Of a DNA stretch of 64,000 bases, positions 27,052 through 35,891 are shown piece after piece. Numbering within the stretch: the stretch's first letter is position 1; every line of letters begins with the position of its first letter. The stretch spans positions 27,289 to 91,288 of the forward strand of contig JAEVEX010000061.1 of assembly GCA_016842085.1 (NCBI GenBank), written 5' to 3'. The notes under the pieces are model-generated. The model was given only the letters and a program-made list of their open reading frames with translations, did not search any database and was not told the origin of the DNA. Source of the stretch: Candidatus Thermoflexus tengchongensis (GTDB taxonomy: Bacteria > Chloroflexota > Anaerolineae > Thermoflexales > Thermoflexaceae). The position numbers were made by a program, and so were the translations under genes.

Positions 27052-29256
27052 TCATGGGAGCACCCGAATCGCCCCCAGCTCCACCGCCCGGTGAGGCGGT
27101 CGCGCGCCGCTCGCCTCGATGACCTCGGCACGCTCCCCATCGGGCCGGTAGAGGCCGACGCGCAGACCATAGAGGCCCGGGGGCAGATCCGTCGGGATCC
27201 GAAGCGGATGCGGATCCGCGAAGCGATCGCCGGGCTCCCACCACCCGGCGGGCAGCTCCCCCAGAGCCGGGGGGCCGTCATGCTGGGCCCGGGGCGGACG
27301 ATCGGGATCCCCCAGATGCACGAATACCCTCCAGTCCTCTCCAGAGGCGGCTTCCACCTCCCAGTAAAGCGTCACCGTAATGGTCTCCCCCGCGCGGACC
27401 TCTGCAGGGCGATCCACCCCGATCAGCCGGGCCGGTCCAACCCGCACATCCAGAGGCTCCACCGGGGAAAGGGGCATGGTCCCCCGCAGCTTCCCGGCCT
27501 CCAGGATCACATATGGGATGGGCTGACCATGGCCGTCTCGCGCCGGGGCGACCCAGCCGGTCTTCGCCTCGTAGAGACCGACGTGGATCCGGATCACCGC
27601 AGGGGCTTCGTTCCGCGAACCAACAGGAACCCAGTAAGGATCAGCGAACCGGAAGCCTGGACGACAATCTGTGGTGGAGAACAGGCCCCTCCCCGGGTGG
27701 CGATCGACCTGCCGAACATCGCGGACCCGGGGGGTGAGAACCGGATGGAGAAAGACGCTCCAGGGCTGTTTGGTGGGCTGCAGGCACTCCCAGAACAGAG
27801 TCAGGGCGAGGGAGCCCCCAGGCGCTGCGCGCCCGGGAAGATAGCCCAGCAGGCGCAGATGATCATCGAACACCACTTCCACCTGATGGGCTTCTGGCGG
27901 GAGATCGGCGATCGGGATAGGGCCCGCATACGTGGGCAGGATGTAGCGCACCGGGGCGATCCACGCGATCGCCATCCAGATCACGGCGGGAGCCCAGCGT
28001 CCGACGGTTCGCCCCCAGGGAAGCCATCGTTCCACGAGATGCTCCCAGCCAGCCCAGAGCATCCAGGCGATGGGGCCGATGGCCGGGAACATCAGCCGCC
28101 CCTGGGAGGCAGAGGTCATGGAAGTCCACCGCACCAGCCCGGCGAAGATCAGCCCGGTGTAGCCAACGGAACCGGCCCAGAGCGCCTGGGCCTCGGGGTC
28201 TGGCTTCCCCCATGCCCGGCCCATCGCCAGCATCGCCCCGATGGCCGACAACAGCAGCCAGGCTTCGAGGAAGAGATACACCGGTGGGTCCGCCAGGATG
28301 TTAAACCAGCCCCAGACCGCCCAGAAGGACCAGATGAAGCCCCGGGCCTCCGCGAGGAGCTGCGCGGGAGAGACCGTGCGGCGTCCGAAGATCTCCAGCA
28401 TCACGTTCAGGCCGGTGGGATCTCCATAGAGCATCCAGTTACGAAGGAACCACCACCCGGAGAGGGCAATGGCAAGACCATAGATCAGCCCTCCATATCG
28501 GAGCAGCTCGGGAAGGCGGAGCCGGCCTTTCCTGACGAGAATGAAGAGGACCCCTGCGGCGAAGGCCCAGAGGGCCAGACCGCTCAGCTTGCTCAGCGCC
28601 GCCAGCCCCAGCAGGAGCCCGAGGAGGACGGCACGAGATCTGCTCATCCCGCATCGCCAGAGGCGGGCCAGCTGCCAGAGGGTCACCGCAGACAGGGTGT
28701 TGACGAGCACGTCGTTGTTGATCGCGCCCATAATGAAGGGGAACATCGGGTTCCAGGCGGTCAGTGCGGCGGCCCCCAGGGCCCATCGCGGCCGGCCCGG
28801 GGCCATCGCTCGGATCGCGGCATAGATCGCCCCCACGGTGGCTGCTCCGAGGAGCAGGGAGAGGAACCGCCACACATGGAGTGTACCGACGGCTCCATGC
28901 CAGGGGAATCGTTCCCACGAGCCGTGCAGGACCATGTTCTTATTGTCGGGGAGCTCCGCATTCCCCGGCGCGGCGTGCTGGTTCTCAAGCCGCATCGCCT
29001 CCAGATCGTCCAGGGGCAGCTCAAGCAGACGCGTCATGGCGGCCAGCAGCGCATAATAAAGCGGCGGCTGGCTGCCCTCCTGCCGCCACGGAGTCTCCTC
29101 GCCAGGCCGCTGAACCGGCAGCCCTCCGCCCCGGGCCAGGTGGGCCGCCATCCCAACATGCCAGATCTCATCCGGCGTCTCAAACAGCGGTGTCGCAATC
29201 TGAAAAAGACCCCCGATGATCAGGAAAGAGATCAGCAGCCCATAGACAGGCCGCAT
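27052..29256 (-). CDS. GT-C membrane glycosyltransferase (ArnT/PMT or DUF2142-like)
   Basis: A 734-residue polytopic protein. The first loop carries acidic and aromatic residues typical of polyprenyl-phosphate-sugar users (PLFETPDEIWHVGMA and EGSQPPLYYALL), followed by about ten helices (to about residue 420) and a soluble C-terminal domain (about 430-734) with beta-rich repeats such as PARLIGVDRPAEVRAGETIT. Such enzymes move sugars from lipid carriers to proteins or glycans outside the membrane. It is transcribed away from the plus-strand gene at 29476. The acceptor is unknown. Confidence 0.8.
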   Translation of the reverse strand: MRPVYGLLISFLIIGGLFQIATPLFETPDEIWHVGMAAHLARGGGLPVQRPGEETPWRQEGSQPPLYYALLAAMTRLLELPLDDLEAMRLENQHAAPGNAELPDNKNMVLHGSWERFPWHGAVGTLHVWRFLSLLLGAATVGAIYAAIRAMAPGRPRWALGAAALTAWNPMFPFIMGAINNDVLVNTLSAVTLWQLARLWRCGMSRSRAVLLGLLLGLAALSKLSGLALWAFAAGVLFILVRKGRLRLPELLRYGGLIYGLAIALSGWWFLRNWMLYGDPTGLNVMLEIFGRRTVSPAQLLAEARGFIWSFWAVWGWFNILADPPVYLFLEAWLLLSAIGAMLAMGRAWGKPDPEAQALWAGSVGYTGLIFAGLVRWTSMTSASQGRLMFPAIGPIAWMLWAGWEHLVERWLPWGRTVGRWAPAVIWMAIAWIAPVRYILPTYAGPIPIADLPPEAHQVEVVFDDHLRLLGYLPGRAAPGGSLALTLFWECLQPTKQPWSVFLHPVLTPRVRDVRQVDRHPGRGLFSTTDCRPGFRFADPYWVPVGSRNEAPAVIRIHVGLYEAKTGWVAPARDGHGQPIPYVILEAGKLRGTMPLSPVEPLDVRVGPARLIGVDRPAEVRAGETITVTLYWEVEAASGEDWRVFVHLGDPDRPPRAQHDGPPALGELPAGWWEPGDRFADPHPLRIPTDLPPGLYGLRVGLYRPDGERAEVIEASGARPPHRAVELGAIRVLP

Positions 29257-29475
29257 TGCTCCCAGTCTCCGCTAATAGGATCTGAGGCGCCCACGTTTCA
29301 CTTTGGAAAAGCAAGCCTCTCGGGCAGCTGGATGGGGAAAGTGCCCCACAAACTGATCAGCAAACGAGCCCCATGGGTTCTCTCCAAGCTTATCATACTC
29401 ATGGGAGCGGCCGGAGCGCATGGCCGCCGCCATGCGTCTGTGATAAAATGAGCACAAGCCTGCGAGGAGAGAGAT

Positions 29476-30675
29476 ATGGCGTTCACGGTTCGGGATCTGG
29501 ATGATCTGATCCGCCTGCTGGACAGGCATCCCCAGTGGCTGGAAGCGTTGCGCCAGCGGCTGCTGACGAAGGAGCTCATGCAGTCGCCGAAGACCCTGCG
29601 GCGTGTGTCCACCCGGTTGGGGAAGGTGGAAAAGGCCCTGAACAGCCTGACGGAGACCGTGAAGACCCTTACGGAATCGGTCACCGCTCTCACGGAGGCC
29701 CAGCGGCGAACCGAGGAGTCCCTGACCACCCTCCGCCGGGAGTTCCTGGAACAGCGCGCGGAAACCGAGCGCCGCTTCGCCGAACTGGCCGAAGCCCAGC
29801 GGCGAACGGACGAACGCATGGGACGCCTGGAGGAATCCCTGGCCGCCCTCGCCGAGGCCCAGCGCCGCACCGAGGAGAACCTGGGGCGCCTCAGCGAAGC
29901 CTTCGCCGCCCACCGCCAGGAGTTCCTGGAATACCGCGCGGAAACCGAGCGCCGCTTTGCCGAACTCGCCGAAGCCCAGCGGCGAACCGACGAACGCGTG
30001 GGACGCCTGGAGGAATCCCTGGCCGCCCTCCGCCAGGAGTTCCTGGAGCACCGCGCGGAAACCGAACGCCGCTTCGCCGAACTGGCCGAAGCCCAGCGGC
30101 GAACCGACGAACGCGTGGGACGCCTGGAGGAGGCCGTCGCTGCCCTCGCCGAAGCCCAGCGCCGCACGGAGGAGGCCGTCGCTGCCCTCGCCGAAGCCCA
30201 GCGCCGCACAGAACAGCGCCTGGATCGCCTTGAGGCCGTGGTCCAGGGGCTGGCCGCCCAGGTTGGCCGCCTTACGGAGACAATGGGCGCTACCGCCGAG
30301 GAAGAAGCCCACGATGTCCTCCTGACGGTCCTTCGGGAGCGGGGCATGAAAGCCCTGGCCCGCCCTGCTCCCCTGATCGTGGATGGCTGGGAGATCGATC
30401 TGGCAGCTCCGGTGGAGGATCGGGAGGGCCAGCGGGGATGGGTGCTGGTGGAGGTGAAACTCCGGCTGTCTGCGGATCACGTGTGGGCATGGGCCAGCCG
30501 GGTGGGCTCCGAGGGATTCCGGGAGGCGCTGCGGCGGGCCGGAGTGGAGGGGCCGGTGTGGGTGTATATCTACGGGCTACGGGTGACGCGGGAGGCCGAG
30601 GAGGCCGCCGAGCAGGCTGCAATGGGGCTCCTGTGGCCCCGTGGAGAGCTCCGGGAGCCAGTGAAGATTCTTTGA
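29476..30675 (+). CDS. coiled-coil repeat protein with C-terminal nuclease-like domain
   Basis: A 399-residue soluble protein. Residues about 45-275 are a heptad-rich coiled coil made of imperfect repeats around LAEAQRRTDERVGRLEESLA, visible as DNA repeats through 29,690-30,230. Residues about 280-399 form a compact domain with IDLAAPVEDREG and WVLVEVKLRLS, resembling the D...ExK core of PD-(D/E)XK nuclease folds, as in DUF3782-type proteins. ATG follows GAGGAGAGAGAT. The number of coil repeats probably varies between strains. A DNA-related role is possible, but catalysis is not shown. Confidence 0.7.
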   Translation: MAFTVRDLDDLIRLLDRHPQWLEALRQRLLTKELMQSPKTLRRVSTRLGKVEKALNSLTETVKTLTESVTALTEAQRRTEESLTTLRREFLEQRAETERRFAELAEAQRRTDERMGRLEESLAALAEAQRRTEENLGRLSEAFAAHRQEFLEYRAETERRFAELAEAQRRTDERVGRLEESLAALRQEFLEHRAETERRFAELAEAQRRTDERVGRLEEAVAALAEAQRRTEEAVAALAEAQRRTEQRLDRLEAVVQGLAAQVGRLTETMGATAEEEAHDVLLTVLRERGMKALARPAPLIVDGWEIDLAAPVEDREGQRGWVLVEVKLRLSADHVWAWASRVGSEGFREALRRAGVEGPVWVYIYGLRVTREAEEAAEQAAMGLLWPRGELREPVKIL

Positions 30676-30868
30676 TCCTTAAGTCGCGCGGCCCCAAACA
30701 ATCCAGCGGGGGTCGGGGGAAGCTCTCCCGACCCCTGTCTGGTTTCAGACCCTTAACGCATGGAACCAGGGACCTCCGCTCCCTCTCCTCGTTTGAATCC
30801 TATGGACGCAAGGCGGAGATCTCGTTAAGATGAAGGCGTGAAGATCTATACAGCCCGGAGGTCTTCCC

Positions 30869-31267
30869 ATGCCATGGCTCCGTGCCCGATGGCCGCTCGT
30901 CCTGGCCGGGCTGGCGGCCGGGTTCGGGCTGCTGGGCGGGCTGGTCTGGGGGTTGCGGCCCCGTACCGAAGCGGAGACGGCCGTCCTGGCCCGTCGGGAG
31001 CTCCAGGAGGCGATCCGCCAGCTCGATCGATTCCTGGAAACCTACCCAACCGCTCCCGGTGAGGCCCGGGGGGCCTTGCAGCGGGCTCAGTCGGCCTTCG
31101 ACAAAGCCGCCGGCCATCTGGCCCTCACCCGTCGGGCAGAAGTGCAACGGGGAACAGCGGATTTCCGGCGACTTCAGGCGCTGACGGCCGCCAGCGCCCC
31201 GCCGGAAACGATCCTCCCGCTTGCCCGGCAGCTCCGGGAGCGCATGCGGTCCCTGCTGGAGGAATAA
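30869..31267 (+). CDS. small membrane-anchored hypothetical protein
   Basis: A 132-residue protein with one N-terminal helix (WPLVLAGLAAGFGLLGGLVWGL) and a helical, charged exported or cytoplasmic part (about 30-132). ATG 30869 has CCCGGAGGTCTTCCC upstream. It is read in the same direction as apgM, 93 bp before it. I do not recognise the family. Confidence 0.65.
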   Translation: MPWLRARWPLVLAGLAAGFGLLGGLVWGLRPRTEAETAVLARRELQEAIRQLDRFLETYPTAPGEARGALQRAQSAFDKAAGHLALTRRAEVQRGTADFRRLQALTAASAPPETILPLARQLRERMRSLLEE

Positions 31268-31360
31268 GCCGGGTGCATCATGATCCGTGGGACAGCGGCA
31301 CTTAACGGTCCCATTCCCCTGAATGAATCTCCCTCTCATCCCGGCAACGGAGGAATCCCG

Positions 31361-32572
31361 ATGGCAGATCTCTCCATGATCGCAGAACTTGCCACAGAGG
31401 GCACAACGAAGATCGTGCTGCTGGTGATGGATGGCCTGGGCGGGATGCCCATCGAGCCGGGCGGGCCCACAGAGCTGGAGGCCGCCCGTACGCCGAACAT
31501 GGACCGTCTGGCCGCCGAGGGGACGCTGGGACTGCACATCCCGGTGCGACCCGGGCTGGCTCCCGGTAGCGGCTACGCCCACCTCGCCCTCTTCGGCTAC
31601 GATCCCCTGGTCTACCCCGTGGGCCGGGGCGTGCTGGAGGCCGTTGGGATCGGCTTCCCCCTGGAACCCCACGATGTGGCCGCCCGGGGCAACTTCGTCA
31701 CCGTCGACGCTGAGGGCCGGATCATCGATCGACGGGCGGGCCGTATCCCCACCGAGGTCAACGCCCGCCTGGTGGAGCGCCTGCGATCCATTCGCCTGGA
31801 GGGCGTGGAGGTCTTCGTTGAGCCCGTCAAAGAGCATCGCTTCGTCCTGGTCCTGCGGGGCGAGGGGCTCTCGCCGGCGCTGACAGAGACCGATCCCGGG
31901 AAAACCGGCGTGCCACCCCTCCCGGTCCGTGCCCTCCAGCCCGAGGCGGAGCGCACCGCGACGCTGGTCAACCAGTGGATCGCGCAGGCGCGGGCGCTGC
32001 TCGCCGACGCCCACCCAGCGAATATGGTGACCCTGCGTGGATTCGATCGCCCGCCTCGCCTCCCCGCCTTCTCCGAGGTGTATAAGCTCCGGGCTGCGGC
32101 CATCGCCGCTTATCCCATGTATCGCGGGGTCGCCCGTCTCGTGGGGATGGAGATCCTGGAGGCCCACGGGGACAGTCCGGAGGCCCTCTTCCGGGAGGCC
32201 GTTGCTCACTGGGACCGCTTCGACTTCTTCTTCATCCACATCAAGCCCACCGACAGCCGGGGAGAAGATGGCGACTTCGCCGCTAAGGTCCGCGTGATCG
32301 AGGCCGTGGACGCCGCGCTGCCGATCCTGCTGGAGCGCGCGCCGGACGTTCTGGTGATCACGGGGGATCATTCCACCCCGGCCGCTCTCCGAACCCACAC
32401 CTGGCACCCGGTTCCGGTGCTCCTGTGGGCCCCACGAACGGCGCGGCCGGACGGGGCACCGGGCTTCGGAGAGCGGACGTGCCGGACCGGCGGGCTGGGG
32501 ATCTTCATGGCCACCGATCTGATGCCGCTGATCCTGGCTCACGCGGGGCGTCTGAGCCGCCTGGGCGCGTGA
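31361..32572 (+). CDS. apgM: 2,3-bisphosphoglycerate-independent phosphoglycerate mutase, archaeal type
   Basis: Interconverts 3- and 2-phosphoglycerate in glycolysis; cytoplasmic metalloenzyme of the alkaline phosphatase superfamily. The 403-residue product has KIVLLVMDGLGG with the metal Asp, TPNMDRLAAEG with the region of the nucleophile, PGSGYAHLALFGYDP, FIHIKPTDSRGEDGD and VLVITGDHSTP. This is the ApgM order, distinct from the GpmI type. ATG 31361 follows GGAGGAATCCCG; an ATG 27 codons earlier lacks a site. Confidence 0.93.
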   Translation: MADLSMIAELATEGTTKIVLLVMDGLGGMPIEPGGPTELEAARTPNMDRLAAEGTLGLHIPVRPGLAPGSGYAHLALFGYDPLVYPVGRGVLEAVGIGFPLEPHDVAARGNFVTVDAEGRIIDRRAGRIPTEVNARLVERLRSIRLEGVEVFVEPVKEHRFVLVLRGEGLSPALTETDPGKTGVPPLPVRALQPEAERTATLVNQWIAQARALLADAHPANMVTLRGFDRPPRLPAFSEVYKLRAAAIAAYPMYRGVARLVGMEILEAHGDSPEALFREAVAHWDRFDFFFIHIKPTDSRGEDGDFAAKVRVIEAVDAALPILLERAPDVLVITGDHSTPAALRTHTWHPVPVLLWAPRTARPDGAPGFGERTCRTGGLGIFMATDLMPLILAHAGRLSRLGA

Positions 32573-32613
32573 ATCCCCCCGAGCAGTCTCCAGCCTGTGG
32601 AGGAGGATCCCCG

Positions 32614-33507
32614 ATGGAAACCGGCGCTCCGCTCTCCCCGCGCCCCAAACTCCCTGCCCGGATTCGCCTGTTTCTCATCCCGATCCTGCTCCTCGGCTGC
32701 CATCCGTTATCCCCTTCCATAGAACGACGCTTCGATGGCCGGGAAGCCTTCCGTCACGTGCAGGCCCAGCTGGCAATGGGCCCGCGCTACCCCGGCAGCC
32801 CGGGATGGGAGGCCGTGCAGCGTTACATCCAGGATCACGTGATCCGACAGGGCTGGACCTTCGAGGTCCAGCCCTTCACCGCTTCCGGGATCTCCGGCCG
32901 CAACCTGATCGCCCGGGCCGGGCAGGGGCCGGTGGTCCTGGTGGGGGCGCATTACGACACCCGGCACCGGGCGGATCGGGACCCCGAGCGGCCGCAGGAT
33001 CCGGTGCCCGGGGCCAACGATGGGGCCAGCGGTGTCGCCGTGCTCCTGGAGCTGGCCCGCGTCCTGGATCGCCCGCGCCTGCGCGACGAAGTCTGGCTGG
33101 TCTTCTTCGACGCCGAGGATCAGGGGGAGCTGAATGGGATGCCGTGGATCCTGGGCTCCACCCACTTCGCCGCCGCCATGACCGTGACCCCCACCGCGAT
33201 GATCCTGGTGGATATGGTGGGGGACGTCGATCCCCAGTTCTACTACGAGCGGAACTCCGACCCCGGGCTGCGGGAACGGCTCTGGCGGGTCGCGGCGGAG
33301 CTGGGATACAGCCGCTGGTTCATCCCGGAGCCCCGCTGGGCGCTGATCGACGATCACCTTCCTTTCCTCCAGCGGGGCATCCCCGCTGTGGATATCATCG
33401 ATTTCGATTACCCCGCCTGGCACACCACCACGGACACCCTGGACCGCATCTCCCCCCAGACCCTGGAGGCAGTGGGCCGGGTGCTCGAGCGGTTCCTCGA
33501 GCGCTAA
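32614..33507 (+). CDS. M28-family zinc aminopeptidase/glutaminyl cyclase-like lipoprotein
   Basis: A 297-residue predicted lipoprotein: signal segment RLFLIPILLLGC gives a lipobox with Cys29. The M28 core has Zn ligands in VGAHYDTR, PGANDGASGVAVLLELA, FFDAEDQGE, LVDMVGD and WHTTTDT. Members are exported aminopeptidases or glutaminyl-peptide cyclases; the FDAEDQGE and WHTTxDT pattern is shared with the cyclases, so either activity is possible. GGAGGAGGATCCCCG precedes ATG 32614. It follows apgM by 41 bp and is likely a substrate of the Lgt encoded here. Confidence 0.85.
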   Translation: METGAPLSPRPKLPARIRLFLIPILLLGCHPLSPSIERRFDGREAFRHVQAQLAMGPRYPGSPGWEAVQRYIQDHVIRQGWTFEVQPFTASGISGRNLIARAGQGPVVLVGAHYDTRHRADRDPERPQDPVPGANDGASGVAVLLELARVLDRPRLRDEVWLVFFDAEDQGELNGMPWILGSTHFAAAMTVTPTAMILVDMVGDVDPQFYYERNSDPGLRERLWRVAAELGYSRWFIPEPRWALIDDHLPFLQRGIPAVDIIDFDYPAWHTTTDTLDRISPQTLEAVGRVLERFLER

Positions 33508-33627
33508 GCGGGGAACCCGCGCAAGACCTCGGGCGGCCGGCCCTCGATCATGACAGCATTCCGATGCGCTCGACCTTCGGCGAGCATCGTTCCCCCGCTT
33601 AACTCTCCCCTCCTGTGCCTATCCCCC

Positions 33628-33656
33628 TTGACCCCAGGCACCTGAAAGCCTAAAAT
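33628..33656 (+). promoter_or_regulatory. promoter of the LuxR-like regulator gene
   Basis: TTGACC at 33628-33633, a 17-base spacer and TAAAAT at 33651-33656. The expected transcript start (about 33663) gives a leader of about 27 bases to the GTG start at 33690. Confidence 0.7.
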
Positions 33657-33689
33657 GGGGATCGTCAGCAAATCAGAAAGGCCTAACGG

Positions 33690-34397
33690 GTGGAGGCGAT
33701 CGGACTGTGGGCGCCACCGGTCCTCCGCGCGGCGCTGGCCGCTCGATTCCCGGATTTGCGTCCTCTCTCTGCCGTGGAGGAGCTGAAGGCCTGCTCCTGC
33801 GCGTTTCCCCTTTTGCTGGCCGGCGAGGGGATCTGTCCCTCCGGGTGGCTGCTTGCCGCCTTCCTGCGCGCAGAGGACCCGACCCGCCCCCTGGCCCTGC
33901 TGGAGAGCCGGTGCACCCCCCTGTCGATCTGGGTCGCCGGGGAGATCGGCCTGAACGCGATCCTGGACCTCACCCGAACCCCGGAGGAATGGGCCGAGGC
34001 CCTCGCCTGCCTGGCCCGGGGTCAGATCGCCTGGCCCTCGGACCTCCTGGACCAGGCGGCCGACTTCGAGCGCGGCCTGGGCAGGCGGCTGCGCCGCCTT
34101 TCCCCCCGGGATTGGGCCCGCTGGCGGGATCTGGCCGCCGGGCTTCCCCCCAAGGCCCTGGCGGCCCGCTGGGGCCTCTCCCCCGCCGGCGTGAGCCGTT
34201 ACCTCCGCCGCCTGGCGGATCGCCTGGGGGTCGCAGGCCCGATGGACCTCCTCTGCCTGGGCCTCGCCATCGGGATCTGGGTCGGCCCGCCCGGCGCCCC
34301 CCGGCTCGCCCTACCCCTCCAGGCCTGGCGCCTCCTCCGGGCCGCCGGAGACCCACCCGCTGTCAAAAATTGGAACACACACATGTCAAAAAAATGA
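33690..34397 (+). CDS. LuxR-type helix-turn-helix regulator with degenerate receiver-like domain
   Basis: A 235-residue protein from a GTG start. Residues 1-125 look like a response-regulator-sized alpha/beta domain (ending LNAILDLTRTPEEWAEALACL) without a clear phospho-Asp. Residues about 140-185 form a LuxR-like HTH (LPPKALAARWGLSPAGVSRY and LRRLADRLGV). A hydrophobic tail follows. The final residues, NTHMSKK, come from a pair of short direct repeats at 34361-34401, so the 3' end may have been altered by a mobile element. Target unknown. Confidence 0.6.
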   Translation: MEAIGLWAPPVLRAALAARFPDLRPLSAVEELKACSCAFPLLLAGEGICPSGWLLAAFLRAEDPTRPLALLESRCTPLSIWVAGEIGLNAILDLTRTPEEWAEALACLARGQIAWPSDLLDQAADFERGLGRRLRRLSPRDWARWRDLAAGLPPKALAARWGLSPAGVSRYLRRLADRLGVAGPMDLLCLGLAIGIWVGPPGAPRLALPLQAWRLLRAAGDPPAVKNWNTHMSKK

Positions 34398-34401
34398 ACA
34401 C
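34361..34401. repeat. two 18-bp direct repeats, possible IS21-like element end
   Basis: TGTCAAAAATTGGAACAC (34361-34378) and TGTCAAAAAAATGAACAC (34384-34401) match at 15 of 18 positions. IS21-family ends begin with TG and carry several internal copies of similar A-rich repeats. No istA/istB is present, so at most this is a leftover end. Confidence 0.35.
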
Positions 34402-34614
34402 TCCAGCCTGGACATCGCTGCCGGACCTGCTTACCATCGAGGATGGATCCAGCGGTCCCTCCAGACTCGGCCGCCGGACGGGATCGCCGGATCCACCGGC
34501 TAAGAGCATTGAACCCAGGAGGGAAGCTACGAGTTCAACACGCGCAGATTACAGAAAACCCTTGCAGGGTGATAGGTGGACTACCCCTGGACAATTATCA
34601 AGGAGGGAAAACCC

Positions 34615-35061
34615 ATGTCGAACCGGTGGCTGTTATATGACAGTGGATGTTCCGTGTGCGCCGCCCTGGCCCAGGAGGTGGAGGCCTCCAGCGGCGGGCG
34701 GCTGGGGGTGCGCTCCCTGCGCGATCCCGAGGTCCAGGCGATGCTGAACCGGGCGAAACCGGGCTGGCGCTGGGAGCCGATGCTCCTCGAAATCGAGGGG
34801 GAGCACGTCCGGGTCTTCACGGGTCTCGCGATGCGGATGCGGTTGCTCCAGATCCTGGGCCCCGTGCGAGCCCTGCGGGTGGCCCAGGTCGTGGCCCGCT
34901 TCGGTGAGCCCGTGCTCGGGGTGGATTGGGGAAGGCGCGATTTCCTCCATCGGGCGGGAGGAGCCCTGCTCGGCTTTCTGGCGCTGCAAGGCTTAGGAAC
35001 TCCGCTCTCCGCCGGAGCCACCGAGCCGCCCATCCCTCCCAGGGCTTTCCAGTTTTCATAG
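34615..35061 (+). CDS. DCC-family thiol-disulfide protein with C-terminal twin-arginine tail (copy 1, intact)
   Basis: A 148-residue protein. The N-terminus LLYDSGCSVCAALAQEVE has the DxxCxxC redox motif (Cys12, Cys15) of DCC/DUF393 proteins in a thioredoxin-like fold. After residue 100 comes WGRRDFLHRAGGALLGFLAL, a Tat-signal-like RRxFL followed by a hydrophobic stretch, unusually at the C-terminal side. A short Pro-rich tail ends the protein. AAGGAGGG precedes ATG 34615. Three partial copies lie downstream. The role is unknown; the redox motif suggests disulfide exchange, and the tail suggests export or anchoring by the Tat system. Confidence 0.7.
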   Translation: MSNRWLLYDSGCSVCAALAQEVEASSGGRLGVRSLRDPEVQAMLNRAKPGWRWEPMLLEIEGEHVRVFTGLAMRMRLLQILGPVRALRVAQVVARFGEPVLGVDWGRRDFLHRAGGALLGFLALQGLGTPLSAGATEPPIPPRAFQFS

Positions 35062-35268
35062 CTTTCGGCGGATCAGCGGGCTTAGACCCTGATCATGCCA
35101 GGCGCTTAAGGCCCGGAATCCGTCGACCACGAACCGGTAACCCAGGGCTCTGAGCCGGTTAAGGGCCAGGTTCCGGATCCGACGGAGCCCCGGCCCGATC
35201 TTCCGTCCATGCCGCCGGTCTTCCCTCAAACTCCCATCACGGATCCAGTAGAGCCGGTTCTTGATAGC
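35056..35268 (-). pseudogene. ISAs1-family transposase relic (C-terminal 70 codons)
   Basis: The minus strand encodes AIKNRLYWIRDGSLREDRRH, then RNLALNRLRALGYRFVVDGF and a TGA at 35056-35058. ISAs1 transposases end with a block like ENRLHWVRDVTFxED followed by LRNLAxxLLR. An in-frame stop directly precedes this block at 35269-35271, and no upstream part or ends are found, so it is a dead fragment. It abuts the end of DCC copy 1. Confidence 0.7.
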
Positions 35269-35866
35269 TCAGAAAACCGGAAAGCCCTGCATCCCTCCCC
35301 CATCTCCCCAGCCCTCCCGCCGACGGGTGCAAAATGGAGAACCCCTCTACAGCGCCCTCTTCCAACAGGCCCAGAAACAGTTCCGCTTTGAGCGATGGAA
35401 CGCCGAACCGAACTGGGAGGAGGTGTGGCTATATTCTTTTGAGAGGGGCTCCGCCCTGGTCGCCCCGCTGTCCCCATCCGGCCCATCCCAGCGCTTCCTG
35501 ACCGCCCCCGTGCGCGGGACGGAGATCCTGGCCCTATATGTGGTGGAGATCGAACTGAAGGAAGGTCCTGCTCGCTCCGGACGTGTCCACGTAGTGCGAC
35601 CCGAAGGATTGAGCGTTGTGGAAATCCAACTGGAGGATGGACGCGTTGCTGCCGTGCGTCCGACCTTCACGCGCCGGAACAGTCGTTCTCCGGGGCATCC
35701 CGCTCCTCTCAGGAATGTTTGCTGTGACTGGTTTCGACTGTGGGCTTGCATCTCCGCCGGAACCGTTCCTTGCGAGCTCGGTTTCTTTTGGGACCCCGCG
35801 GCTCTGGCCGCTTGCCTTGCTGCGGTTGTGGCCGGCTGTATGGCCACTTTATGCTGGTTCTGTTAA
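35261..35866 (+). CDS. hypothetical protein, probably truncated at its 5' end
   Basis: An open frame from a TTG at 35261, without a good ribosome site, to 35866. Its first codons run through the transposase relic in the other direction, so the true start is lost or later. The middle (FQQAQKQFRFERWNAEPNWE, LALYVVEIELKEG, VVEIQLEDGRVAAVRP) looks protein-like; the Cys/Trp-rich end is doubtful. It is most likely a broken gene placed between DCC copies. I do not recognise it. Confidence 0.35.
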   Translation: MIAQKTGKPCIPPPSPQPSRRRVQNGEPLYSALFQQAQKQFRFERWNAEPNWEEVWLYSFERGSALVAPLSPSGPSQRFLTAPVRGTEILALYVVEIELKEGPARSGRVHVVRPEGLSVVEIQLEDGRVAAVRPTFTRRNSRSPGHPAPLRNVCCDWFRLWACISAGTVPCELGFFWDPAALAACLAAVVAGCMATLCWFC

Positions 35867-35891
35867 TCCAAAAGAGACAAAGGGGATTCCG

